This document shows, piece after piece, positions 10,940 to 23,342 of a stretch of 64,000 nt of DNA. Every line of letters begins with the position of its first letter. Position 1 is the first letter of the stretch. Under the pieces are notes generated by a model that did not search any database, was not told the DNA's origin, and saw only the letters and a list, made by a program, of their open reading frames with translations. This DNA is from Sipunculus nudus (lineage: Eukaryota; Annelida; Sipuncula; Golfingiida; Sipunculidae): positions 76,458,453-76,522,452 of the forward strand of contig CM049311.1 in NCBI GenBank assembly GCA_026874595.1, read 5' to 3'. A program made the translations under genes and the position numbers.

Positions 10940-12529
10940 TTTTTAGCTCAGCTGACAATAAGTCATCTGAGCTATAGTCATGATCCATTGTCCGTCGTCG
11001 GTCCGTCTGTCCGTCCATAAGACTGGCGTGTTTCAACACCATTGGACCTTAGAATCTGAAATTCGGCATACCATGCCGAAAATTTGGTCAATAGGACTTG
11101 GTTCCTTCGAGATATCAAGGAAAAACCTCAATTTTTATTAGAAATCTATTTTCACACTTCAGGACTGCCTAATATCAAAACCACTCATTTGGTTTTCTTC
11201 ATATTTACTCAAATATTCCTCTATATAGTTCCTATGTACATGCAAGAAATTAAGTCAGTTTTATTTAATTTAAAAAAGTTATGGGCCCAAACATTATGGA
11301 CTTTGTAAACAAATCAGGAAAGATATTTGGTCACTTAAGACCAAAAATGTTAAAGGTAGGGACTTTTTTCAGTAATACAACTTTAATTAATCAAAATTTA
11401 ATTGTTTATCCAAAATTAGATCAAAATCTTTTAAATTTTTTAAAATATTAGCAAACAGTAAAAATTGGTACCTTAAATTTTGCCCAACTGTGGCCATGTT
11501 TTTCTCCTGTAAGTACTGTGGATTTAATTTTCACAGCATGTGCACATAAGGATTAAATCTGTTAAAATCTGAAATTTGAAAATAAAAGCTGCAAAATTAG
11601 GCTAGTTATTGAATTTTTTTGAGGTTTTTGTTGTATTCCCTTACATGGTCAAACAGTCCACTTTGGTGACTGTAGGTCATTCAGTGCAGCTCTCTATGCT
11701 CCCTAGGCTGTTGGCATAATGTTATGCAATCCCATCACTAGGGCTAGCCCTCTCTCCACTGAATTGAGCTTGATCAGGCTGGCTGCAGTTAATACCATAC
11801 CACAGGGAGCCTTTTTCTCTGCCCCCTCCCCCCCCCCCCCCCCAACCCATTCTGTTGACAGACCTGTACTATGAACTAGATGAATCAATACACAGGACTA
11901 TTAAACAAGATGAATCTTATAATTTTAATGTTAAATAAATTCTTTTTGATGAGACTTGAACAATTTTAATTTTTTTTAAGAAAAAAATTTCAGGAATTTA
12001 ACCCTAATATTCATATGTGATAAAATATTAGGATCTAATGTAAGTGCTAACTGACAAGATTTAAAAGATATAATACTTTGTAGCATTTCATTCATATCAC
12101 TTAAAGTTGGCCGGGCCTAGGTGTGAATAATACTGTTAACTTAGTATTAAAATTAGGAATATTGGTCAAACTTTGTGGGATTAATTTTTAACTCATATAG
12201 CCATATATTTAACTTTTGAAAACTTAATTACCTTCACACATTATTTGTTTTTGAAATGTTACTTATATATAACACTTACCGTAGGCCTATTTGTTCCCTT
12301 GGTGCATCACTAAATGGTTCAGGCCTATGGTTTCATTTATTACACAGTGTATATGCTTTAGCTCATGTCGATTATTCTATAATTTACAGAGTTTTATATT
12401 GGCAGTGCAATTTTCTCCTAGCTTTTCAAAAGGTAATATACATGAAAAACCAAAAGAAATATAAATATTTTGCAGTTACTAATATTTTCCAAAATTCAGC
12501 TGAGCGATGTGACCCGTGGTTCCCTTGTT
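10940..12529 (+). mobile_element. Family-B element 3, with 3' terminus
   Basis: Third hairpin head, CCGTC tract, B body, then a GC-richer cassette ending in a poly-C tract (about 11826-11842). An unrelated tail sequence follows, then the family terminus TTCAGCTGAGC, a small hairpin and CCCTTGTT. GCTCAGCTGA near the start and TCAGCTGAGC near the end form the subterminal inverted repeat. A 104-codon frame at 12256-12570 runs through the tail and past the terminus; it has no recognisable motif and is taken as chance. Confidence 0.8.
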
Positions 12530-12884
12530 TTTATATATGTGTTGTTGAAATATTCAAATATGCCTGTTGAGTGTATGAAAAAGATGTCTGTTAAAAGTTG
12601 TAGTAACCATGCTTAAATTTAATCAGCAGGAAGAACCATCGTAATAACATAGTTTGTATTAAATATGTTCTGTAAATGTTGTAATTTCATTTTTCCAAAT
12701 TTTGTTCATGTGAATATTTTTTTAGCTTTTCCCCCTGTTTTATAGAGAGCCAGTTTCAGCGTGAAAGATCACAAACCTTTACTGAAGTTTACAAGACAAC
12801 CTCCCCTTACAAAGGTGGTATACCAATAATAACACAAGTGCAATTTTTTAGATGGGTTCTCTATTAGACCATTTATTGTAATTT

Positions 12885-13381
12885 TTCCCCAGAAGAATGA
12901 AAATTCTGATTTTTCCTGGGAAAAACCAGAATTCTTATTTTTCCCAGCCAGCTCCAATTTGTTAAATGACATCCTTTTAATAGTTAAGGTGGTTGCATAT
13001 TTTACTACGGTATTATAACCAAATTTTAATGTAATTAACTGACCATTGCTAAAAGAACAGTAACATTTTTTGTCATGAAAAAAAGTTTCATTCTGAGAAA
13101 GAGAAATAAGTATGAAAAAATTAAAAGAGATAAGTTGGCATCAATAATTTCCATTCTTCCTGGGAAGAATGTGAATTTTCATTTTTCCCAGGTTTGAATT
13201 TCAAAACTGAATTCTAATCTCTCCTGGGAGAATTCTCAATTTTCACAGGAAAGACTGGAATTCTCATTTGTCCCAGGAAGAATGTATACCATCTCTGGAT
13301 TCTCATTTTTCCTGGTTAAAATCAGCATTGTAATTTTTCCCGGGAGGTTTCCGGATTTTCCCAGATTCTCATTCTTCCCTC
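12885..13381. repeat. Degenerate palindromic subrepeat array (CCTGGGAAAAAT family)
   Basis: The motif TTTTTCCCAGG or its reverse complement recurs every 30-40 bp, paired with GAATTCTCAT-type spacers, in two clusters (12885-12955 and 13150-13381). The pattern recalls the other two fold-back elements but with different sequence. No clean terminal inverted repeats were found. The right edge abuts a (CA)n(TA)n tract. Confidence 0.5.
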
Positions 13382-13404
13382 CACACACACACACACACAC
13401 ACAT

Positions 13405-13492
<88 letters not shown>
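13382..13492. repeat. (CA)n(TA)n compound microsatellite
   Basis: About 21 CA units (one CATA interruption) followed by about 34 TA units. Frames through it on both strands encode only dipeptide repeats and are not genes. Confidence 0.95.
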
Positions 13493-13494
<2 letters not shown>

Positions 13495-13849
13495 AGTAAT
13501 TCAACAAACATGCTGGTAGGTTTTTTAGTTCCAATGAGGTCCTATTACAAATTGTAGGTGCTGTTAAAAAGTTCCTAAACATATCTGGTTTATTTTAAGT
13601 TACATTGTGACAACATACTTGTAGTTTTAGGCCTTGAAAGATTATAAAAATTGACAAAATGTTGCATCCTCCTCAAGATTTACAGTGCAGTTCTTGGCAT
13701 GGTAGCTATAGGGCATGTGATATCTTAAGAGATTTTATCTTATTATGAGGGGCAAAATGCCACAAATTCACTGTGGTGGCCAAGGTTGGTTGAGTGCCTT
13801 GAGCAGGGGCATGATCATTCCATAACTGGCACATGCCATGCAGAACTCC

Positions 13850-14430
13850 TGAATCTTCTTTTAACTCTTTAACATTTGACAGCGCACTCTAAACCCCGTC
13901 ACGTGACATCCCCTCATCTGTTTGTAACGCACCACAACGCACTCAGGTGGGACACTAAGAACTCCCAGTTTTAGCTCAGTCTTGGAGGTAAAATTAACGT
14001 TGGACATGATTAATTTCAGTTCTATACGGTTCCAGGACACCCCTACCGGGTGTCATTTTGGACTTAAAATGTGAATATTTCTCATTCCTTAGGACATTTT
14101 CTATGTTTATGTTGCCTGTTACGAAGGAACAGCGATGTCATCAATTTTCAAGATGGCGGTCGTTGGACTTGCCGCTTGATAGACATCGTGCTTTGACAAC
14201 TTTCAGTACATGTTTTGAACAAAAATAAATATAAATTAATGTTCAGTAAACTTTAGTTACTCAAATTCGAGAATATTTGCTTATGTCTTAAGATAAAAAA
14301 GACGTCTGACATCGTTTTGACACTGGATAACCATAATGCAATGCGACGGGGATTTCCCTGTATGTTCTGTCACGGGCAACATAAAAGACATATACGCTTT
14401 ACCGAGAGTACCAAAACGATCCAAGTAAAC
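13850..14430. promoter_or_regulatory. CpG-bearing island with E-box and YY1-like motifs
   Basis: CpG density rises compared with the flanks. GTCACGTGAC (a USF-type E-box palindrome) lies near 13899. CAAGATGGCGG (YY1 core) lies near 14150, with CGATGTCATC just upstream. These are promoter-associated motifs in animals. A short ATG frame at the YY1 motif stops after eight codons. It could instead be a young repeat; no second copy is in this window. Confidence 0.25.
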
Positions 14431-17400
14431 ATTATAAAGGGGGAAAATGTGTAGAAATGTTTGATTTTACCATTCTGTCAGACTTTTGGCGATTTTCCAT
14501 TGGATTTTATACCTATTTGATGAGTAAATCTGTGAATATTTTTTTTCTTCACTTTTCTTTGAAGGTCACCTGGTCTTAATTAGTTTTCCATATCTGAACA
14601 GGTGGGATGTGGCAATTTGATCCTTATTTGAAATCAACATTATATTTCATGTTAAATATACAATTATTATTCTTATACATTTCTTGGAACAAATCATATA
14701 TGGTTTTGTTTAATTTATATCAGCACTCCACACCTACATAACATTAATAATCTTAATCATATTTCATTTACCTGTTTTACCTAGATATTCCATGACAATA
14801 CACCTGGTACCGGTGGATGATAATTCCCTTATTGGTCCTAAATTCTACAATGTCTTCACTGGGATATAGTGCAAACATTCATGTACAAATATGCTAAAAC
14901 AACAAAGACACTATACTTACCTGAATTTACCTGATTTACCTGGCTCTATTATTAGATATATGTGAAATTTATGATTGATTAAGTCATTAACCTCTTGTTT
15001 GGTATCTGTAAAATGTGTTGAAAATTTCATAAGGATACACCAAAAACTGATAAAGTTATCAGTCATAACATTAATGTACAGTGTGTCAAAATTCAAAGTG
15101 TGAGAAACCTAAAATTAATTGCAACAGTAAGGGGGGTGTTTTGTGACAACCAAATACAAACAGGGTTAAAAGTGTGCAGTTCTGACTTACAGGATTTTAG
15201 CCTGTTATTTGCAAATATTTTGTGGACAAACATTAAACTGGCCTAGAACTTTTCTATCTATTTTGTTCGACTTCTGCTGCATCCAGCAAGTTTCTTTTCA
15301 CTGGTATTAGATTCATTTCTAGTTTTACACACCCAGGTGATGTTTGTTATTCCTTATTTAAGCAAGTTTATGGATAAATTCTTATGACAGGGGTGTTCTA
15401 TGAATTCTTTGTGATTTACTCTTCATTTTATTTGTATTGTGATGATCATACAGAAACATGCATCATATTTAATCTACTATACTGATTTAAATAGATAAGT
15501 GTTTACAGTTTCTAAGGATGCTTCCAGCTAGAACATAAAGCAGGTTATCTATGATTCCTTTTTACACACTAAGACTAAATGCTTACTGTTAATGATTTCC
15601 AAATATTTGAACATTCAGATGTGATCAGGGTGTTAGTCAGATATGAAACTCTAAGAGTCTCAAAGTCGATCAATATAGAAGCCATTGAGCATATATATAT
15701 ATATAAGCATAAAATTTGAATATATATATAAAAAATGTGTGTGTGTGTCTTTTTTTTTTATACAGGTGACCTTTATCCGTCCAAAATTGATGACAGCCTG
15801 TCCAAAAGATGGTGAGATGGCCCTCTGGCTAACACACTGGTTTTGATTATACAAATAGCCGGTGTGTTTAGATGCATTAATCTGAAGATTTTACATGAGA
15901 TGATACATTTTAGTCCGAGGCGTTGCCTGAAATGTTGTCATGGTCATTGCTTTGTTTTCTTGATGAAGTATGCTGACTTGCAAAGACCAAAATTGGTTTT
16001 AAACTTCCTTAAGGGAATTTGAATGAAAGGCAGATATCTGTATTAATGAAAGGCTCATTTAATAATTTTAACTAGAAATCTGTCAAATGCAAGCTTGCAC
16101 TATGTCTGCAGTTACTTATAGAGCCCATATTCCAAGCTTAATTTTTGCTTAAGTGACTGTTCATTTGTGAATATTCCTTGATGACATTCCTGAATCTGGA
16201 TCAAGTGACAGATCCACACCTAAATTTAATTGATTTTTCATTGGCCTATTACCAAACAGCCTTAAAATTTCATGAGATTCTGTTAATGATTATGTGAGTT
16301 ATGTTTTTGTTAACAAACACTCACACAAACAGTGATGAACACATGCCCTCCTGCCAGAGGCAGTAATGTGTCATATAAACTACAGTCTCCAATCCAAATG
16401 GATTGTTTAAAGTGCTTTTTGTAAATGTCCCTTTTTGTCTGCTATAAGTTATTAATAATCCTTTATTAAGTAGGAGTATAACAATTATATTATAACAACT
16501 GAGATATATAAAGGATCTGTGAAGATGTTGAGAATGAATCATTTCTGTGGTTACAAGAAACATTGATCTATTTGTTAGACCAGCATACTAAGATGGTAAA
16601 AAAATTCATGGGCCAACCATTTGTATGTACTAGCTTGTGTGGCAACTTTTATGATATAATGATTTGGTCTTGAATCCACCTTCAGCAACTGCCTAGGGTA
16701 TTGTGTATTAACCTCTCAGTTGGGTTATGATGAAAAACGAAAATTTTGTCATATTACTTGGCACAGGCTGCAGAGACATCATCTGTAGATTCACTTTGCT
16801 TCCTGTAATTCTAATGCAGTTAGATTGGAAACAAATCATAAGAAAATATTGGTTATTGTATACCAGTATACTTAATCTGTGGACATTTATATTTGTAGAA
16901 CCACAGACATATGATCTCATGAGGGCTATTTTTGGTTTCAGATACATTCAGGTAAAATCTCTTGGCAGGGTTGTTTTTCCTCATATTATGTCAAGTTCGT
17001 TTCTTGTAAAGGCCTTACGACTTATTAAGTCATGGCTAAGGAGACTTAGGTACAGGTCCAGTTAATTTTGTTACCTCACAGTTCAAACTGATTCCAGTGA
17101 AGACCAGTGGACTCATCCTGTCTAGATGACTCTCAGAGTTGACCATTTGCCTCTGTGTGAGGTAATAGTAGTAATAATTAATCTATTCTCTGTGTACTTC
17201 TAAAAGAGTGTTTCACCATCTCTTTGTTTGTGTACACATAATGTGCCTGGTTTGTGTATCCTTACAAATTAATGGAAGGTTAAAAGTGAGCTTTATTCCA
17301 TTGCTAAAAATAAAACAGTGCAGGTGATGAAAATTTCAGTGTTACTTCTCCAGGTTTATCTCAGTTCATCCTGGTGCCTGCATCTCTTTATGTGGTTTTC

Positions 17401-17748
17401 TAAGCACCAGCCTGATGGGGATAATTTATTTTTAGGATGCATAAAGTGTTTCAGTGCATGGCAGGATTATAGCCCACAGCTGAGCAGCATTTTAAGGAAG
17501 TAAGGTCTGCTTCTGGAGCTGTGACCTGTGACAAATGAATTGTATTTGGGTCAGTAATACATGGGTGACATTGAGTTTGTTATACAAGTGGCCTCTTGGA
17601 ATAAAAGAGAAAAGGCACCATGGCAAATCTGCTGCCGAGCTGACCCACATTTCTTTGCATGATTGATTCTAGTACAGGCATAGTTCAAGGTATGCTTTGT
17701 TGCTCCAGTCATAACTAAGACTTTATTTTGTGGGTTTTTCTGAGCCAG
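14431..17748. other. Unique-looking intron/intergenic sequence
   Basis: AT-rich DNA with small TA and GT tracts at about 15690-15705 and 15720-15750. Frames at 16321-16947 (-) and 16727-17065 (+) show no family motif. No RNA gene is recognised. Confidence 0.4.
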
Positions 17749-17798
17749 ACCTTACTGTAATAAAACAAGTGATACCAAGGGATTTAGGAGAAGCAAAG
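17749..17798 (+). CDS. Candidate micro-exon (hypothetical)
   Basis: A 50-bp segment lies between an acceptor-like TTTTTCTGAGCCAG and a donor GTGAGT at 17799. A plausible branch site, ATAACTAAG, lies about 40 bp upstream. One frame is open, reading LTVIKQVIPRDLGEAK. Short length makes chance likely; no family is recognised. Confidence 0.18.
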
Positions 17799-17858
17799 GT
17801 GAGTTTGAAATAATGGGGTATGCAGGTGCTTCAAGAATACATGTGTACAGTCATTTAG

Positions 17859-17861
<3 letters not shown>

Positions 17862-17893
<32 letters not shown>
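17862..17893. repeat. (TA)n microsatellite
   Basis: Sixteen TA units. Confidence 0.9.
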
Positions 17894-17896
<3 letters not shown>

Positions 17897-18286
17897 GTCA
17901 CCATTTCACCTACAGCTGCATATTCATAATGGGAGATGCTACATAAAAACAAATGTTTCATTATGTATCAGTTCATATATGAGATGGCATCAAGTTAACA
18001 TTGCCTTATTTGTTATTTATTAGAGACTGCTGATTAATTCAGAGCAGTGAGGCTGACACATTTAGCTTTTGATAAGGAAAGTGCAAAGAGTAGAAAATGA
18101 AACTTGTTTTCTAGTGTATTGAACAGTTATGTTAGTGTTTGGCTGGGTGCAAGATTAGCCAGGAACTAACCTGTAATTCGTTATTTAAACAGTCATAAGT
18201 ACAGATGATAGCACAACAGTGCAGCCCTTAACATAAAGCATAAAAAAGCTTGCCATTGGTTGCATTATCAATATTATGGCTGAGAA

Positions 18287-18302
18287 CCCCCCCCCCCCCC
18301 CC
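18287..18302. repeat. Poly-C tract
   Basis: Sixteen C residues, outside the recognised family-B copies. Confidence 0.9.
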
Positions 18303-18329
18303 TTTCCTTTTGTTTATTAAGCATCATTG

Positions 18330-18600
18330 AGTGCCCTGTCAGGGGGCTTGTTGTTTTTGCATATGAGCATCTGTGTCGGCCTCTTATGTCCGCATATTTG
18401 AAAGCTTATATCTCTGGCTCACTGCCTACTTTTGACATGATATCATATTCACAACTATATTAGTTATTACAGGGGTGACAAACCTTTTCCCCTGTGATGT
18501 GACCTTGACCTTTGCTCTCAAGGTCATGTCAATGAAGACTTTCAGCCATGTTTTATCATTAGGGCAATAGATTTATCAGATGTTGTTCATTCTTGAAAGA
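18330..18600 (+). repeat. Possible body fragment of a HINE-like element
   Basis: Contains GCTTATATCTCTGGCTCA and TGTGACCTTGACCTTTG-type sequence, like the bodies of families A and C (TATATCTCAGGAACC, GGTGACCTTGACC). No hairpin head or terminus is visible. Weakly supported. Confidence 0.3.
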
Positions 18601-19512
18601 AGCCAGGGACATATAAATGTCTCAATCCGATTCATGGTTGATAATATGGAATTGATTCATCAGAGACAAAATATATATATATATTTGTCACATTGAAACA
18701 TCAGGTGTTATTTCAAATAACAAATTTACATATGCATGATGATACTGTTATTTACATATAGATATAATTTACATATAAATGATAATAATGGAAACTGACA
18801 AAATAACATGACTTCATAAATCACTTTTTATTTGTAAACAAATTTTAGTACTTGTATGAGTTTGCATCTCAGTGTGATGTCTAATTGCCACACTTTGGCT
18901 TAACAAAAATCCTATGGATTTTCATGAAACTCATTATACATATTTAACTAATAGAGTTTCTCATCTCAATTAAATTCCTTAGCCGAATTCACACAAATTT
19001 AATGAGGTCAGAGGTCACAAGACATGATATGGGTGTATTATGCATGTTTGCGGTGTTCTTGTAAACTTTTTCATCTCTTGCTTTTTTTTTTAAGTTTGAT
19101 AAAAATATATCAGAAATCATCTGCAGGAATCATAATACTTTGAAATTTTCACCTTTCCAATGGAAATGCATTATAACAGGTTTGCTTTTCCGCAGAAAAA
19201 ATTGTCTTTCCACTAAAGATGCATCTAACCATCATGCCAAACTTTCAGTCACTCTTTGCTCAGTGTAAACCTGACTGTCATATATACATGTATGCCTTCC
19301 AACATGCACACCTGCATGCAAGAAGAACTGAAATGTTTTCATAAGAAACACTGTTATATCAGAACCATGATTGTGCACTGAAAAAACAAAGGAAAATACA
19401 GGAGGTGAGGACTTAAATGCCAGAAAGTATAAAAATTACAGACCATATTTATACGAAAATATAGTAAATATTGGGAGTTGGTGGAACACCACCTGTAACA
19501 TATTTTGTGTCA
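18601..19512. other. No feature recognised
   Basis: AT-rich sequence. Around 18880-19040 there is wording reminiscent of interspersed mollusc repeats (TCATGAAACTCATTATACAT) but no boundaries. Confidence 0.35.
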
Positions 19513-21538
19513 TTTTTAGCACAGCTGACTATAAGTCATCTGAGCTATAGTCATGGTCCTTTGTCCGTCGTCCGTCCGTCCAGCCGTCCGGCCGTTAACA
19601 GGGCCTGTTTTAAAACTGTTGGACCTACGTATCCAAAATTCTGCATACCATTAGATGTCCCCAAAATCTCCTACCATACCAAAAATTGGGTCATAAGAAC
19701 TTCGTTCCTTCGAGATATTAAGGAAAAACCTCTTGTTTTCCATAAAAAAAGCCATTGTTACACTTCAAGGCTGCCTAATATCAAAACCACTGATCTGTTT
19801 TTGATCAGATTTAGTATTCATATTCTTCCATACATTTTCTGTGCACATACCAAAAATTAGGTCAGTATTGGGTATTATTTTGAAGTTATAGGCCCAAATA
19901 TAATGCATTTTTTTAAAAATCAGGAAATATATTCGCTCACTTAACATGAGAATTGCTGAAGCTGGAGACTTTTTTCAGGAATATGACTTTATTAAATCAA
20001 GATTCAATTGTTTACCCAAAATTAGATCTGAATTTAGCAAATTGTTCAAGTTATTAGCATAAATAAAAAATCAATACCTTAAATTTTGTCCAAATTTGGC
20101 AGTGGCACGTTTTTTCCCTGTAAGTACTGTTGATTTTATTTTCACGGCATATATACATAAGGATTTAATCTTTTAAAATCTGAAATTTCAAAGAAATTGT
20201 TTGAAAAGAGTAGCTTTTATTCAAGTTTTCATACACCATGTCAAGTGTTGTTTACATCTGGCCCACCTAGTAGTACAGCCTTCACTTGCATTATGTAACC
20301 CACCCCAGGCAGCTTGCCTTGGCCCAGCTTGGCCACTACTAGCAGGCTTCCCCTCTGCCCTGCACTCACCCCTCCCCCCCCCAGCTGGTGCATAAACTAG
20401 ATGAATGTTATAATTTTCTGTATTTTATTTTATTCTTGGACATGCTACATTTTAGATTTTGTATTGTACCACCAGGGTTACAATGATTAAAGTGCACATT
20501 TAATTGTGTCCACAAAGTGATGTATTGCTTTGAAAGTGTGGATGTTCATCAGATAAGTAATGCTTTACTTCAGAAGAGTAAAAATTCACTAGGTGTGAAA
20601 TTGACTATTAATTCCAGTAATTAATTATAGCTGAGATTGTAATTAGCATAATGATATTGTTTGTCCCTCATTCAACCAACAGTGTGTATACTTTATTTGA
20701 AAAGATGTTTTTATTTTATCAAATGTACTGAATCTTTTATTTTATTTCAGTGAATAAAATTAAGCATGCACTGAAAACTCCAATGTGCAAAACGTTTTAA
20801 TAGGGATTCAAGGAATAATTTTGTAGATGCCATGTTGTTATATATAAACTTAAATGCATTATTCCCTTGAAAGTGAAATGAAGGTATTAGTCCATTCTGT
20901 CCACTTGCCTGTCCATCTGCAAATTGTTTATATTCTGGATTCTCAACATCATTGTTTGGCTAAAACTGAATAAATACCAGACATGGTGCAAATACTTGGC
21001 AAATGTATATGAATATGAATATGAATATGTACTCCATTATAAAATTTCTTGCATAAGAATGGGAATTTAGGTAAAAATGAAAGTATTTGAATACCAGTGG
21101 AAATACTTACAAAATGTATTCATGAATTCATTCATGAATATATTCTATAATATTATTTTAATAATCATTTCAGTTATATTTTATAAAAAAAATCATATGA
21201 TTCTCTTATTGTTTTTAATAAAAATTATATTTGGCACAATATTTGTTATTAAATTTTAATAAATAGTTAAACTCTTTATCTTATATGTGTTGCTTATCAG
21301 TTATATGGCCAAGTCAAAATCTGTATGACAGTGGCACTCCTTTTGTTAATAAAATAAATGAAATCAGTCTCTTCCCTGTCTCCAAAGAAACTATCAAAAT
21401 CATACATAAGCTTAACACTAACAACTCATAATACAGCTTATATTTATTTCCACACAAAACCAGCATGTGCCTCATTTCAAAATCATATTTTTTTATCTTA
21501 TATAACAGCTGAGCGCCGTGACCCATAGGTCCCTTGTT
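19513..21538 (+). mobile_element. Family-B element (copy 4), complete, tail type II
   Basis: Starts in TTTTTAG with the B hairpin (one mismatch in the outer arm), then a CCGTC tract, B body, a GC-rich cassette and a short poly-C near 20373. The tail is shared with the copies at 50836-53466 and 61499 onward. It ends CAGCTGAGCGCCGTGACC, then CATAGGTCCCTTGTT. In the tail (about 21345-21430) one frame reads NEISLFPVSKETIKIIHKLN, which resembles the segment between endonuclease and RT in LINEs. That resemblance is weak. Confidence 0.8.
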
Positions 21539-23132
21539 ACTTTTTATCAGCTACTATTGTGGAAAACATCTAGGGATTCACCTTTCCAACAGATCGCTAA
21601 AAAATGAAAAATACCTTTCCGCGCACACATTTTGCTGTCTGAGACCGGCAGAAAGGCGTTATTACAACCCCTGATCTGGAATGTTTAAATTCAATTAATA
21701 ATCTTATATTTATATTGATTTTATGAATTTCATAGAATTTTAGTCACTTATTTGATGCCAGAACATGCACAACCACAACCTTTAGTGATTACCGTATTTA
21801 CTCGTGTATAGAACGACCCCATGTATAAGACGACCCCCCCAATTTTAAGCCTCTAATTTGGGTACAAATTATTTTTTAGCACCATGGATCTGTCAGCTAC
21901 TGAATCACTATGTGTCATGATCATGTAAACCGATGATTAAACTGGGCTATTATAACATTTCATTCTTCAAATGTTCAGTGGTATATTTCTTTTTATTAGT
22001 AAAAAAGTGAAAATAGGAAAGTTAAAAGGAAATGCATGATGGAACAGACCAAAACAGGATTTTATTAAATATATAAAAGAATGTGTATATACAATTCAAA
22101 ATGATGTCATAAGAAACACCAGATAAAAATAAATTAGGCACTGAATTAAGCACTGATGCATTTCTGTGGTTGCCTTAACTGACAAAACAAAATGATAAAA
22201 AAATCAAAAGCTGTGATGCTATGAAAGTATTTTTAATACTATTTATAAACAATTTAATATTGTCAAAGTACTATAAATATTGCAAGCTGTTAACTAAATA
22301 TGAAAAACAATAAATTATAACTTGCATGAAGGAATTTTTTTTTTTTTGGTTTTCAGTCAAACTTTACATACAAAAAATATGTGTTGATACAAAATTTCAA
22401 ATTGATGTAGGTAAGAGATTGCATATAGACGACATTAAGCACTGAATTAAGTACTATGGTTTGCAGGCTTTGGGGCTGCAGGAATCGACAATTCAACTTG
22501 AAATCATAAATGATGACTTCAACACCTGTGATGATATTAACGTACTTACAAAGCTATTAACTGAAATAATCATCATCAAAGCACTTAACTACCGGAAAAT
22601 GGCTATAAACACGTCACACTTGAAAACAAAATTACATGCAAATGTTCTTTCATCATAAATGGCTAACACACTGTTAAACTTCAGCCAAACTTCTGACAAA
22701 CACTGAGTTCAGAAGCCTCCAAAGTCTGACTGATCATTAGCTGCATTAAATGCGGCGGTATCCAGGACCCTGAAAAACGCCACATAAAAGCTTCAGAGTA
22801 AACTGGAGAACTTCAAACCCTTGTCGGAAAAAAAATCGTGTAAAATCAATAGTGCGTTTATGACAAGGAAACTTTAAGTAATCTAAGGAAAAATAAAGTA
22901 CTTTATTCGAATGACCAAGATATTCAGCTAAATATTATGTTTTAGTATGTAAACAAGACTCACTTTTGAAACTTTGCAACCCTTGCGCTTGAAACTGTCT
23001 CAGAATCTGAAACAATGAACTGCGTGACCTTTGCTCGCTGATCCAACACGGCCCGTTACCACTGGTTACACAGGCGGCTGCCGGCCAGCCGTGGCAGGGG
23101 GGAAACCCAGAGCAGACATCGTTCCCCGTGTA

Positions 23133-23342
23133 TCACCGTTTATTAGGATAATACATATTCTTCGTATCAACATTTAAAGTGGACAAACACTGTCTAAGTG
23201 GTATGTTATATGCGCATTTGAGAATAACGGCCTGGTGAGTCCGGCATTGCTTGACAGCGGCCTTGATGGCGGGGGTCAGGTGTCCCCGGAACTGGTCCCA
23301 CACGAGCAGACATCGTTTCTTCAGAAGCGTGACCATCATCAC
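23133..23342 (-). pseudogene. Transposase DDE-domain fragment, pogo/Tigger family
   Basis: The frame contains LLKKRCLLVWDQFRGHLTP, then IKAAVKQCRTHQAVI. This matches the DDE_1-type block of pogo/Tigger transposases, where an LL-D-FRGHLT stretch carries the second catalytic Asp and an AVIPGG segment follows. The usual continuation (GGLTSQLQPLD) is lost and an unrelated tail runs to the stop. Upstream codons in the same frame (TSEQLISDSFDQL) stay open back to a stop near 23385. Only about 60 residues of a protein normally over 400 remain. Confidence 0.8.

Noticed and set aside
13236-13582. Open frames on both strands through the microsatellite (IY, HT and CV dipeptide runs)
   Set aside because: Produced by (CA)n(TA)n repeats; no gene.
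16727-17065. 112-codon + frame
   Set aside because: No family motif, and an equally open frame lies on the opposite strand at 16708-16947; no paired splice signals.
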